Shown here: positions 32,939 through 40,829 of the stretch, piece by piece
How positions within the stretch are numbered: position 1 is the stretch's first letter
Layout of the letters: every line of letters begins with the position of its first letter
NCBI GenBank assembly: GCA_030696525.1
Contig: JAUYSB010000021.1
Location: 1-64,000 of the forward strand
Reading direction: 5' to 3'
DNA length: 64,000 nt
Origin: Hydrogenophaga sp.
GTDB lineage: Bacteria > Pseudomonadota > Gammaproteobacteria > Burkholderiales > Burkholderiaceae_C
Translations under genes and position numbers: made by a program
Notes under the pieces: model-generated
What the model saw: only the letters and a program-made list of their open reading frames with translations
Database searches by the model: none
What the model was told of the DNA's origin: nothing

Positions 32939-33804
32939 GTGGTTTCTGCGGGCGTGGTCTGCCGCCGGTAGCAGTCGATGATTTGCGAGCCGGTGGCGCA
33001 CCACACGCCGCTGTGGCCCAGGATGTGGTCCAGCGCGCGCGCCAGGTGCTCGATGCGGTGCGGCTGGCCCATGATGAAGGGGTGAACGGCGATGTTCATC
33101 ACCTGCCCGCCCTCGGCGTAGAGGGTGTCGAACTCGTCGCAGATTTTTTGCGCAAAGGCCTCGCCCTCCATGCCCCGGCGCCAGGCGATGCTGTCGTTGA
33201 TTTCCATGCTGTAGGGCAGCGAAAACAGCTCGCCCTGGCGCACGCGGATGGGCGTGGGCTGGTCGTCGTGGTAGAGGTCACAGAGGTAGCTCATGCCGGC
33301 CTCGGCCACCAGGTCGGGCGTGTTCAGCGTGTTGGACGCGGCGGGCGAAAACCAGCCGCTCAAATCGCGCCCGGTGTGGCGGCGGTGGATGGCCTGGCAT
33401 TCGGCGATGGCGGCGCGTTCCTCGTCTTCGCTCAAGCCCCAGTGGTAGCGCGTGTTGTAGAGACCGTGCGACATGAACTCCCATTGGCGTGCCAGCATGG
33501 CTTCAGCGATCTCGGGGTACATGTCGAGCACCGCCATCGACAGCGAGACGGTGCAAGGCAGGCTGAAGCGGTCGAACACCTCCATCAGGCGCCACACGCC
33601 CACGCGGTTGCCGTAGTCGCGCAGTCCGTAGCCCAGGATGTCGGGATGGGGCACGCGAGGCCAGGGGTTGCGCACCCGCACCTGCTGCGGCAGGTACTCG
33701 TAGTGCTCGATGTTGGGCGCCACCCACAGGGCGATGCGCGCGCCATCGGGCCAGGCGATGGGCGGCCGATCAGGCCAGGCCGAGTAGGCGATGCGCTCGT
33801 GCAT
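32935..33804 (-). CDS. PuuE-like polysaccharide deacetylase-fold hydrolase 3
   Basis: About 289 residues from the ATG at 33804, where the family sequence MHERIAYSAWPDRPP begins; a GTG at 33813 has a better-placed GGAGG and may be the real start. NodB-homology fold with PNIEHYEYLP in place of the metal-binding Asp-Asp motif, FMSHGLYNTRYHWG as second motif, and HPFIMGQPHRI as third motif. This is the allantoinase/cyclic imidase-like branch rather than a sugar deacetylase. One of four paralogues in the cluster. Confidence 0.83.
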   Translation of the reverse strand: MHERIAYSAWPDRPPIAWPDGARIALWVAPNIEHYEYLPQQVRVRNPWPRVPHPDILGYGLRDYGNRVGVWRLMEVFDRFSLPCTVSLSMAVLDMYPEIAEAMLARQWEFMSHGLYNTRYHWGLSEDEERAAIAECQAIHRRHTGRDLSGWFSPAASNTLNTPDLVAEAGMSYLCDLYHDDQPTPIRVRQGELFSLPYSMEINDSIAWRRGMEGEAFAQKICDEFDTLYAEGGQVMNIAVHPFIMGQPHRIEHLARALDHILGHSGVWCATGSQIIDCYRRQTTPAETT

Positions 33805-33827
33805 GGCCACCACGGCGCCGCCTCCAC

Positions 33828-34388
33828 TCACGCGCTTGGCCTGGCTTCGGCCAGGTCGTTCCACACGTCCTGCCGCGTGATCATCCCGTCCACGATCTCG
33901 AAGCGGTCGATGAAACGGATGCCTTCAAAGGCCGATCCATCGAGCCACACGCCGTGCAGCGTGCCGCTGCAGTACACCACGGTGGCTTCATCGCCCCAGC
34001 TCTCGTCGAAGCGTTCGTAGGTTTTGCCCACGCGCTGGTAGCGGCCGCGGCCCCATTCGACCAGCTGCTCCAGCCGCGACATGGGCGCAGCGCCCGGGAA
34101 ACGCATCTCGAAGCCCGGTGCCAGCATCTGCTGGGCGGTGGGCAGGTCGCGCGCCTGCATGGTCTCCAGAAAACGCCGCACCAGCGCCGATGCGTCGGGC
34201 CGCGCCGGACCCCCTGCGCTGAACACGCGGCCGTCGCGCTGGTAGGTGCTGGCGTTGCGCACAAACACCACGGTGCCCGCCGCCTGCGCCGCGATCACCG
34301 AGCGCGTGGCCTGCGCCACGCGCTGCACCAGCCGGCCTTCGACCTCGGGGCCGTAGCCGGGCAAGAGGGTGATGTCGATCACGGGCAT
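33828..34388 (-). CDS. Tautomerase / SnoaL-like (NTF2-fold) fusion
   Basis: A 186-residue protein from the ATG at 34388. Residues 1-55 read MPVIDITLLPGYG and continue like a 4-oxalocrotonate tautomerase monomer, with Pro2 as the presumed catalytic base after Met removal. From about residue 66 (ASALVRRFLETMQARDL) to the end it matches SnoaL-like polyketide cyclase/NTF2 proteins (FDESWGDEATVVYCSGT). I do not know a characterised protein with this architecture. Its position inside the hydrolase unit suggests an isomerisation step. Confidence 0.75.
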   Translation of the reverse strand: MPVIDITLLPGYGPEVEGRLVQRVAQATRSVIAAQAAGTVVFVRNASTYQRDGRVFSAGGPARPDASALVRRFLETMQARDLPTAQQMLAPGFEMRFPGAAPMSRLEQLVEWGRGRYQRVGKTYERFDESWGDEATVVYCSGTLHGVWLDGSAFEGIRFIDRFEIVDGMITRQDVWNDLAEARPSA

Positions 34389-34402
34389 GGCACGCTCCCG
34401 GT

Positions 34403-35341
34403 TCAGGCCTGGGGCTGCGCGGCGCGCCACGCGTCAAGGATCTGGCTGCCGGTGGCGGCCCACACCCCGCGGTGTCGCATGATGTGTGCGAGTGCTTCTT
34501 CCAGCGCGCCGATGCGGTAAGGCTGGCCGATCACCCACGGGTGCAGCGAGATGGCCATGACACGCCCGTTGTCCTCAGTGGCTTCGCGGTAGAGCAGGTC
34601 GAACTGGTCGGTCAGCGCGTCGCGGAAGTCGTCTTCGGTGTGGTGGTTCTGCACCAGGATGGTGGTGTCGTCGATGTCGATGGGGTGCGGCATGGCCACC
34701 AGCGGGCCGTGCTCGGTGCGCATGGCGTAGGGCATGTCGTCGTTGACCCAGTCGCACACGTAGTCCAGCCCGGCCTGGGCCAGCAGGTCCGGCGTCTTGA
34801 ACGACTCGGACTTGGCCGGCGACAACCAGCCGCGCACCTTCTGCCCGGTGGCCCGCTGGAGGATGTCCAGCGTCTGCGCGATCCAGGCGCGTTCCTGCTC
34901 GTGGTCCAGCCCCCCGTGGTGCAGGTGGTCCATGTCCAGCCCGTTGGCGATGATTTCCCAGCCGCGCTGCACGCAGGCCTCGATCAGCGCCGGGTAGCGC
35001 ACGGCCACCGCCGCGTTGACGGCCGCCGTGGCCGGGATGCCATGGCGCTCCAGCGCCTGCATGATGCGGAAAATGCCCACCCGGTTGCCGTAGTCGCGCA
35101 GCGTGTAGTGGCGCAGATCCGGGTAGGCGGTCTGCATGGCGCCTGGCGGCTTGAAGGGCTGGCCCTTCATGTCCAGCGGGAACCACTCCAGCGCCGGCAC
35201 CACCCACAAGGCGATGCGCGCCCCGCCCGGCCAGCGCACCGGCGTGCGACGCGGCAGCATCGACCAACCGTACCGGTCGTGGTCCATGCCATGTCGGCGC
35301 AGCGGATAGTCGAGGTAGTCGTTGGGCAGCACAGCGCTCAT
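34403..35341 (-). CDS. PuuE-like polysaccharide deacetylase-fold hydrolase 2
   Basis: A 312-residue protein from the ATG at 35341 (GGAGG seven bases upstream). Motif 1 region reads VPALEWFPLD, motif 2 reads IIANGLDMDHLHHGG (Asn in place of the usual His, then extra His residues), and motif 3 is HPWVIGQPYRI. The altered second motif sets it apart from its paralogues at 32935 and 35403 and suggests a changed metal site or substrate. A family-type repeat occupies the gap upstream. Confidence 0.83.
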   Translation of the reverse strand: MSAVLPNDYLDYPLRRHGMDHDRYGWSMLPRRTPVRWPGGARIALWVVPALEWFPLDMKGQPFKPPGAMQTAYPDLRHYTLRDYGNRVGIFRIMQALERHGIPATAAVNAAVAVRYPALIEACVQRGWEIIANGLDMDHLHHGGLDHEQERAWIAQTLDILQRATGQKVRGWLSPAKSESFKTPDLLAQAGLDYVCDWVNDDMPYAMRTEHGPLVAMPHPIDIDDTTILVQNHHTEDDFRDALTDQFDLLYREATEDNGRVMAISLHPWVIGQPYRIGALEEALAHIMRHRGVWAATGSQILDAWRAAQPQA

Positions 35342-35348
35342 TGCAAAA

Positions 35349-35402
35349 CCTCCGTGCTTCGCACTGCGGTGCGAGCTTGCTTGGGACGGCCCGGCGCGGC
35401 GC
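35349..35402. repeat. Intergenic repeat of Comamonadaceae type (second form)
   Basis: The segment from CCTCCGTGCTTCGCACTGCG to CTTGGGACGGCCCGGCG resembles intergenic repeats that I recall from many Comamonadaceae genomes. It fills almost the whole gap between two deacetylase-fold genes, supplies the ribosome site of one and abuts the stop codon of the other. Its TTGGGxCGGCCCGGCG end is shared with the repeat at 55591-55670. Confidence 0.5.
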
Positions 35403-36317
35403 TCATGGGGCTTCTCCGACCGGCAGCGCCGCAGCGGCAAACGCATCGTGGTAATGCGCGTTGTAGTGGGCCGCGATCTCGCGGCCGGTGGCCAGCCACA
35501 CCTTGTCGTGGCTGGTGATGTAGGACAGTGCCTCTTCAAACGCCGCCAGCCGGTAAGGCTGGCCGATCAGGTAGGGGTGCAGCGGGATGCACATCACCGT
35601 GCCCGATTGTTCACCTTCGGCATACAGGCGATCGAACTGGCGCTTGAGGATGTCGGCGTATCGGCGCGGCGAGACCAGGTTGACGTTGTAGACGATGGTG
35701 TCGTTCATCTCCAGCGAGTAGGGGATGCTGGTGAGCTTGCCCGTTTTCACCTTGACCGGGCCGGGCTGGTCGTCGTGGAACAGGTCGCACACATAGGTCA
35801 GACCCATCTCGGCCACCAGGTCCATGGTGCGCTCGGTGTAGGTCAGCGCGGGCGCGAGCCAGCCGTCGAGCTTCTGGCCGGTGTGCTTCTTGATGGTGTC
35901 GATGGAATCCTGGATGACCGCACGCTCCTGCGCCTCGTCCATGCCCATCAGGTAGCGCGTGTTGTAGGTGCCGTGCGAGTAGAACTCCCAGCCGTTCTCG
36001 GCGCAGGCGGCGATCACCTCGGGGTGGTGCTCGCACACCGCCACATTGAGCGAGACGCTGCCGCGCATGTTGCAGCGCTTCATGGCGTCGAGCATGCGCC
36101 AGAAGCCGACGCGGTTGCCGTAGTCGCGGTAGCTGTAGTTCAGCACATCGGGCGCCGGCCGCGCCCAGGGCGCACGCGCCGGGTTGCGCGGCGGGTTGAG
36201 CTCGTAGAACTCCACATTGGGCGCCACCCAGAAGGCCACGCGCGCGCCGCCCGGCCAGCGGATGACGGGCCGCTTGTCGTAGGGCAGGTAGTCGTAAAAG
36301 CCGGGATCGCGTGCCAC
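35403..36317 (-). CDS. PuuE-like polysaccharide deacetylase-fold hydrolase 1
   Basis: A 304-residue protein starting with GTG at 36317; GGAGG lies six bases upstream and the preceding stop is two bases away. Motif 1 region PNVEFYELN, motif 2 FYSHGTYNTRYLMG, motif 3 HPYLIGQPYRL. It is most like the paralogue at 32935 (both have SHGxYNTRY). PuuE-type allantoinase and cyclic imidases open N-containing rings by hydrolysis, which is the likely chemistry here; the substrate is unknown. Confidence 0.84.
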   Translation of the reverse strand: MARDPGFYDYLPYDKRPVIRWPGGARVAFWVAPNVEFYELNPPRNPARAPWARPAPDVLNYSYRDYGNRVGFWRMLDAMKRCNMRGSVSLNVAVCEHHPEVIAACAENGWEFYSHGTYNTRYLMGMDEAQERAVIQDSIDTIKKHTGQKLDGWLAPALTYTERTMDLVAEMGLTYVCDLFHDDQPGPVKVKTGKLTSIPYSLEMNDTIVYNVNLVSPRRYADILKRQFDRLYAEGEQSGTVMCIPLHPYLIGQPYRLAAFEEALSYITSHDKVWLATGREIAAHYNAHYHDAFAAAALPVGEAP

Positions 36318-36319
36318 CG

Positions 36320-37006
36320 TCAGCCTCCGCGTGGCGCGCGTGCGGGCACCTGCTTGAGCTGCGCCAGGGTTTCCTCGATGGTCAGCACATCGGCGTACTT
36401 GAGGGCCATGTCGTACAGGTTGGAGAAGTGCGGGCTCTCGTGTTTGTCGGCCACACACTCCTCGGGCACGATGGTGCGGAAGCTGCGCTGCAGGCTGTCC
36501 ACCACGGTGGCCCGCACGCAACCCGAGGTGGAGCCGCCGGTGACCACCACCGTGTCCACCCCGTGGAAGGTGAAGAGACTGCCGAGGTTGGTCTCGAAGA
36601 AGGCCGAGGCCATGCGCTTGTTGATGATGATGTCGCGCTGGTGGTCGATCACGAGGCGGTCATCGAACTCCGAACGGCGGCTGCCGACCTTGATGTTCTG
36701 CAGCGAGTCGGGCGTGTGGGTGCGGGTGCCCCAGATGCCGCAGTCCTCGCCCGAGTCCATATAGGCCACGTAGGTCCAGACCACAGGGAATCCGCGTGCG
36801 CGGAACTCGGCCGCCAACGTGTTGATGTACTCCAGCTGGCGCGGATCGGTCTCGTAGGCGGTGGCAAATTCGCCCACGCAGGTGTAGGCCTTCTGCGGGT
36901 CCACGTTGATCAGCGCCGGCATGCGACCGAAACCGAATCGCTTGCGGGTGGGATTGGCCTTCACTTCGGCAAACAGTTGCCGGGCGGTCTTGTCGGAGGT
37001 TTGCAT
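36320..37006 (-). CDS. Isochorismatase-family amidohydrolase 1 (N-carbamoylsarcosine amidase-like)
   Basis: A 228-residue hydrolase from the ATG at 37006. Triad Asp36 (LINVDPQKAYT), Lys130 (INKRMASAFFETNL) and Cys163 (GGSTSGCVRA) is complete. The spacing and the STSGCVRATVVDS motif are those of N-carbamoylsarcosine amidase and maleamate amidohydrolase rather than isochorismatase. It is the first gene of the leftward unit and stands directly behind the promoter/operator at 37053-37088. Confidence 0.85.
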   Translation of the reverse strand: MQTSDKTARQLFAEVKANPTRKRFGFGRMPALINVDPQKAYTCVGEFATAYETDPRQLEYINTLAAEFRARGFPVVWTYVAYMDSGEDCGIWGTRTHTPDSLQNIKVGSRRSEFDDRLVIDHQRDIIINKRMASAFFETNLGSLFTFHGVDTVVVTGGSTSGCVRATVVDSLQRSFRTIVPEECVADKHESPHFSNLYDMALKYADVLTIEETLAQLKQVPARAPRGG

Positions 37007-37052
37007 GGCGGGTACTTTTGAGTCAAACAATCAGGCGTCGAAGTGGGTAGGA

Positions 37053-37088
37053 ATACTGCATCCCTCTATTTGTTCTGTCAATAGAACA
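37053..37088 (-). promoter_or_regulatory. Promoter with palindromic operator for the leftward hydrolase unit
   Basis: Minus-strand promoter: -35 TTGACA (37081-37076), 17-base spacer, -10 CAGTAT (37058-37053). The palindrome TGTTCT-N6-AGAACA (37071-37088) overlaps the -35 box. The same palindrome recurs at 39449-39472, which defines a shared regulon; spacing resembles IclR- or GntR-type sites. Confidence 0.75.
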
Positions 37089-37101
37089 TTTGACATCGCC
37101 G

Positions 37102-38463
37102 TCAGCGCAACGGCACCCGGCGCAGGAGCTGCAGCCAGTCGCCCAGGCCCCCCTGGCCCCGCGTGAGCGCCAACGTACCGTGCAGCACCCGCTCGGCGTG
37201 CGCCTCGGGCCACACGCGGGTGCACAGCTCCATGAACTTGGCGCCCAGTTCCTGCGCTGTGTAGGGCGAGGCGTCGTCGCCGCGGTTGACGCCCACCTCG
37301 GCCTGCAGCACGCGGCCGTCAGTGGTGGTGATGCGCACCAGCGCAGGGCGCTCCTGGGGCAGGCGCGCGGTCATGGCGGGGTCCTCCTGCACCGACACCC
37401 GCTGGGCCAGCGCCAGCACGCGCTCGTCGCGCACCGCGTCCCAGGTGAAGCTGGCCATGCCGCTGCTGCCGTGGATGAGGCGCGTGGCCACCGCGAAGGG
37501 CACCGAGAACTTGGCCGCCAGCGTGTTGCGCGGCGCAGGGTCGCTCAGCTCGGCGGCCAGGCTGTAGGTGCGCACCTCCACCCGCGCCACCTGCTCGGCC
37601 GCCGGCAGGCCATCGCGCTGGTCCAGCAGATCGAGCGCGTCCAGGGTGCCGTGGTTGTAGCGGCAGCACGAGTGGCGCTTGAAGTAGTTGTGCGACACAT
37701 GCCAGTCGGAGCCCAGCTCGCGCAGCAGCTCGGCGCTGTCGTAGCGCTCCGAGACAATCTGCCCGAACAGCGAAGCCACACCGTCGCGCTCGCCGGTGAA
37801 GCCACAGGCCGCCAGCTGCGCGGCCAGCATGCCGTTGTGGTTGCTCAGACCCGCGTAGACGTTGCGCACCAGACCGCCCTCCAGCATCGTCTTCTTGGAC
37901 GTGGCGATGGTCATGGAGGCGCTGACGTTGATGGCCTCCTTCATCAGCGCCGGCGTGTGGCCGTGCGCGCGCGCACAGGCCGCGGCCGCGCCGATGGTGC
38001 CCCAGGTGCCATGGGGGTGCATGGCACTGCGCAGTTGTGACGCCGCGCCGATGCGCGAGCCGACCTCGTAGCCCACCACCAGCGCGGCCAGAAAATCCGA
38101 CCGCTCCAGCCGCTGGGTGTCGGCCAGGGCCAACAAGGCGGGCAACACGTGCACGGCGGGGTGGCCGCGCGAGAAGCGGTTGCCTTCGTCCATTTCGAGG
38201 AAGGTGCCCGCCGTGCCGTTGATGAGTGCGGCCATGGCCGGCTGTGTGCACCGGCCCAAGCCCACCAGGGTGGCGCCCCCGCTGGCCGTCTGGCGCGCCG
38301 CCCACTGGCGCAGTTCGGGCTCGACGGAGCCCGCCACGATGGCAGCCACCGTGTCGGCCAGTACCCAGCCGATGTGGCTGCGCAGATCGGCGGGCAGGGT
38401 GTCGTACCGCAGGCCGGCGGCCCAGTCGCTCAGCACGTGCAAGGTGTCGGTGGAGGTGTTCAC
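37102..38463 (-). CDS. MmgE/PrpD family protein
   Basis: A 453-residue protein of the 2-methylcitrate dehydratase/cis-aconitate decarboxylase/iminodisuccinate epimerase superfamily, starting with GTG at 38463 overlapping the previous stop. Motifs FLEMDEGNRFSRGHPAVHVLPALLA (here FLEMDEGN and GHPAVHVLPA) and FKRHSCCRYNHGTLDAL (FKRHSCCRYNH) are family hallmarks, with the His and Lys/Arg of the active site. Its partner in the operon is a deacetylase-fold gene, so it probably acts on a polycarboxylate derived from that pathway rather than in propionate catabolism. Confidence 0.87.
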   Translation of the reverse strand: MNTSTDTLHVLSDWAAGLRYDTLPADLRSHIGWVLADTVAAIVAGSVEPELRQWAARQTASGGATLVGLGRCTQPAMAALINGTAGTFLEMDEGNRFSRGHPAVHVLPALLALADTQRLERSDFLAALVVGYEVGSRIGAASQLRSAMHPHGTWGTIGAAAACARAHGHTPALMKEAINVSASMTIATSKKTMLEGGLVRNVYAGLSNHNGMLAAQLAACGFTGERDGVASLFGQIVSERYDSAELLRELGSDWHVSHNYFKRHSCCRYNHGTLDALDLLDQRDGLPAAEQVARVEVRTYSLAAELSDPAPRNTLAAKFSVPFAVATRLIHGSSGMASFTWDAVRDERVLALAQRVSVQEDPAMTARLPQERPALVRITTTDGRVLQAEVGVNRGDDASPYTAQELGAKFMELCTRVWPEAHAERVLHGTLALTRGQGGLGDWLQLLRRVPLR

Positions 38464-39386
38464 GGTGTGGGGGTTGAATCCGAGGTGTTGGAAAAGCGCG
38501 CCGCTTGGGGCAGCAGCAGTTCAGCCGGCTGCACCCAGGCCACGCCGTCGTGCGCGCGCAGTGTCTGCAGCAGGCCACGCAGCGCGCCGATGCGGCTGGG
38601 CATGCCACACACCCAAGGGTGCAGGGCCAGGCCAAACACCGCACCGCGGCGGTGCGCCACACACTCGTGCTGCAGCCGCCCGAAAGCCTGCCGCGCCAAG
38701 TCGGCGTGAGCGGCCGGCGTCAGGTGGCGCAGCCACTGGCACTGCACATCGTCCCACTCGGCAGACAGCGGGATCGCGGTCAGCGCGGGCGTGGTGCGCA
38801 GGGCATAGGGCTGGTCGTCGTTGCACCAGTCGAGTGTGTAGCGCAGGCCCGCCGCGGCCAGCAGCTCGAAGGTGTCGGGGCTGGTGCCCCAGTCCTGGCT
38901 CAGCCAGCCCAGAGGGCGCGCGCCCAGCACCTCGTCGAAGGCGGCCAGGCTGCGCGCGATGTGATCACGCTGCGCCTCGTGTGGCATGTCGCCGTGCATC
39001 AGGTCGTTGGCGGCCAGTCCGTGGCCGATGAATTCACAGCCTTGCGCCGCCAGGCGCCGCGCAAGTTCAGGCAGCCGCAGCAGGGCCCGCGCATTGGCCG
39101 CCACCGCCGGTGTGATGCCGGCCTCGCGCAGCGCGTCGAGCACCCGGAACAGGCCCAGCCGCAAGCCGTATTCGCGCTGGGTCCAGCTCCGGTAGTCGGG
39201 ACTGAAGCTGCCGAACTCGCCCACAAAACGCGGGTCTCGCAGCGCGTCGGGAATGGGCTCGGCGTCCCAGTGCTCCAGGCACAGCACCACGAAGGCATGC
39301 AGTCGCGGCCCCTGCGCAAACGCCACCGCCAGGCGCCGGGGCAAGGCCGAGTAGCCGTAGTGGGCGTGGTCCATGGAGCGAGACAT
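38460..39386 (-). CDS. PuuE-like polysaccharide deacetylase-fold hydrolase 4 (divergent)
   Basis: A 308-residue protein from the ATG at 39386; an ATG four codons further in is possible. Motif 1 region reads VLCLEHWDAEP, motif 2 FIGHGLAANDLMHGD, motif 3 HPWVCGMPSRI. It is the most divergent of the four paralogues. It begins a two-gene unit with the PrpD-like gene and is divergent from the ABC-transporter unit across a shared operator. Confidence 0.8.
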   Translation of the reverse strand: MSRSMDHAHYGYSALPRRLAVAFAQGPRLHAFVVLCLEHWDAEPIPDALRDPRFVGEFGSFSPDYRSWTQREYGLRLGLFRVLDALREAGITPAVAANARALLRLPELARRLAAQGCEFIGHGLAANDLMHGDMPHEAQRDHIARSLAAFDEVLGARPLGWLSQDWGTSPDTFELLAAAGLRYTLDWCNDDQPYALRTTPALTAIPLSAEWDDVQCQWLRHLTPAAHADLARQAFGRLQHECVAHRRGAVFGLALHPWVCGMPSRIGALRGLLQTLRAHDGVAWVQPAELLLPQAARFSNTSDSTPTP

Positions 39387-39412
39387 TTTTGAGGGTTTCT
39401 CTGGCGCGGGTC

Positions 39413-39472
39413 TTGACACCGCGTTGCCATCGATTCATAGTCTAGCCCAATTGTTCTATGTTTAGAACAATT
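39413..39472. promoter_or_regulatory. Divergent promoter region with palindromic operator
   Basis: Plus-strand promoter: -35 TTGACA (39413-39418), 17-base spacer, -10 CATAGT (39436-39441). Just downstream lies a perfect palindrome with 9-bp arms, AATTGTTCT-N6-AGAACAATT (39449-39472), covering the start site. On the minus strand a weak -10-like TATGAA (39439-39434) has the same spacing to the palindrome as the promoter at 37053-37088, so one regulator could control both directions. Confidence 0.75.
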
Positions 39473-39503
39473 TAATCCACCCCCACTTCCCCGAGGACAC
39501 GCC

Positions 39504-40721
39504 ATGACTTCCAACGCTCATCTGTCTCGCCGATTGATTCTCCAGGCTGGTGCGGCCAGCACCGTTCTGGGTGCGCCCGGTGTGCTGTTCGCGCAACCCA
39601 AACCCATCAAGATCGGCCTGGTGCATCCGGTCAGCGGCGGCCTGGCGTACAGCGGCGGTCAAGGCCGTCTGGGCTGCCAACTGGCCATCGACGCCATCAA
39701 CGCGGCCGGTGGCATCAAGTCCATGGGGGGTGCCAAGCTCGAGGCGGCGCTGGGTGATTCGCAGTCGCGCCCCGAGGTCGGTGTGTCCGAGGTCGAGCGC
39801 CTGCATGGCGAGGGCGTGTCGGCCTACGTGGGCTGCTTCTCCAGCGCCATCGCGCTGCCGGCCACCCAGGCCGCGGCCAAGTACAACACGCCCTTCCTGA
39901 TCGACGTCGGTGTGTCCGACAACATCGTCAACCGCGGCCTCAAGAACGTGTTCCGTCTGGCGCCCGGTTTCGGCAAGTGTGTGGACGACGCCATCATGGC
40001 GCTGGGCCAGGTCAATACGGCGGCCGGCAATGTGGCCAAGACCGCGGTGCTGATCCACGAAGAATCCGAGTTCGGCACCGGCACCGCGCGGCTGCTGGCC
40101 GGCAAGCTGCCGTCGATCAACATCCAGGCGGTGGAGACCATCAAACACGCCAACCCCACACGCGACTTCTCCAACGTGGCGCTGCGCATCCGCAGCCTCA
40201 AGCCCGATGTCGTGATCATGAGCAACTACCAGAACGAGTACGTGCTGCTGGCCCGCAGCCTGCACCAGCAGCGCATCGACGTGGCGGCCATGTTCAGCGT
40301 GCTGGGCGGCGGCTTCAACTACCGCCTGGTCAAGGAGCAGCCCCAGGTGGCGCAGCACATGATGGACTTCAACCACTGGTTCGACCCCAAGAACCCCAAG
40401 GCGCTGGAGATGAAGCGCAAGGTGGAAGCCACGGGCAACCTGTTCACCTTCGAGGTCTACTGCGGCTGGAACTCGGTGATGCTGTACGCCGACGCCCTGG
40501 AGCGCGCCGCCACCGCCGACAAGGAAAAAGTGATCGCCGCGCTGGAGAGCAGCACCTGGTCCAACCACTTCATGCCCTACGGCACCACCAAGTTCGTCAA
40601 CGGCCAGAACACCGGTGGCACCGGCGTGCTGCTGCAGGCGTCCACCACCGACATCGAGACGGTCTGGCCCAACCAGTTCGCCTCCGCCAAGGCGGTCTTC
40701 CCCCGCCCCAAGCTGAGCTGA
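39504..40721 (+). CDS. ABC transporter substrate-binding protein (LivK/amide-type)
   Basis: A 405-residue periplasmic binding protein of the branched-chain amino acid/amide family. The N-terminus has a twin-arginine-like signal (SRRLILQAG, cleavage near LFAQ), then IKIGLVHPVSGGLAYSG, the type 1 binding-protein start. It delivers ligand to the permease and ATPases encoded next. The clustered hydrolases suggest a ligand other than leucine; family members also bind urea, amides, aromatic acids and hydroxyacids. Confidence 0.9.
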   Translation: MTSNAHLSRRLILQAGAASTVLGAPGVLFAQPKPIKIGLVHPVSGGLAYSGGQGRLGCQLAIDAINAAGGIKSMGGAKLEAALGDSQSRPEVGVSEVERLHGEGVSAYVGCFSSAIALPATQAAAKYNTPFLIDVGVSDNIVNRGLKNVFRLAPGFGKCVDDAIMALGQVNTAAGNVAKTAVLIHEESEFGTGTARLLAGKLPSINIQAVETIKHANPTRDFSNVALRIRSLKPDVVIMSNYQNEYVLLARSLHQQRIDVAAMFSVLGGGFNYRLVKEQPQVAQHMMDFNHWFDPKNPKALEMKRKVEATGNLFTFEVYCGWNSVMLYADALERAATADKEKVIAALESSTWSNHFMPYGTTKFVNGQNTGGTGVLLQASTTDIETVWPNQFASAKAVFPRPKLS

Positions 40722-40829
40722 TGACACCGCGCCCGACCGCTGGGCGCGCATGAATTTTTGAGGCAGCACACACCCGCCCCCGCAGGCGGGTGGTGGCCGC
40801 TTTGCGCCCATCCGAACCGGGGAACTCCT

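Noticed and set aside
31483-37006. The classical nicotinate (nic) maleamate pathway with maleate isomerase and maleamate amidase.
   Set aside because: The racemase-fold protein lacks the two cysteines required by maleate isomerase, and no dihydroxypyridine dioxygenase or deformylase-type nic genes are seen; only the amidohydrolases fit.
39462-40811. A 449-codon minus-strand frame opposite the ABC binding-protein gene.
   Set aside because: No family resemblance, and the plus strand carries a complete binding protein with signal sequence and ribosome context.
40758-40829. An N-terminal extension of the LivH-type permease from an upstream TTG.
   Set aside because: The added residues are Pro/His/Trp-rich without resemblance to the family, and the TTG at 40830 has a purine-rich ribosome site and begins at the conserved hydrophobic N-terminus.
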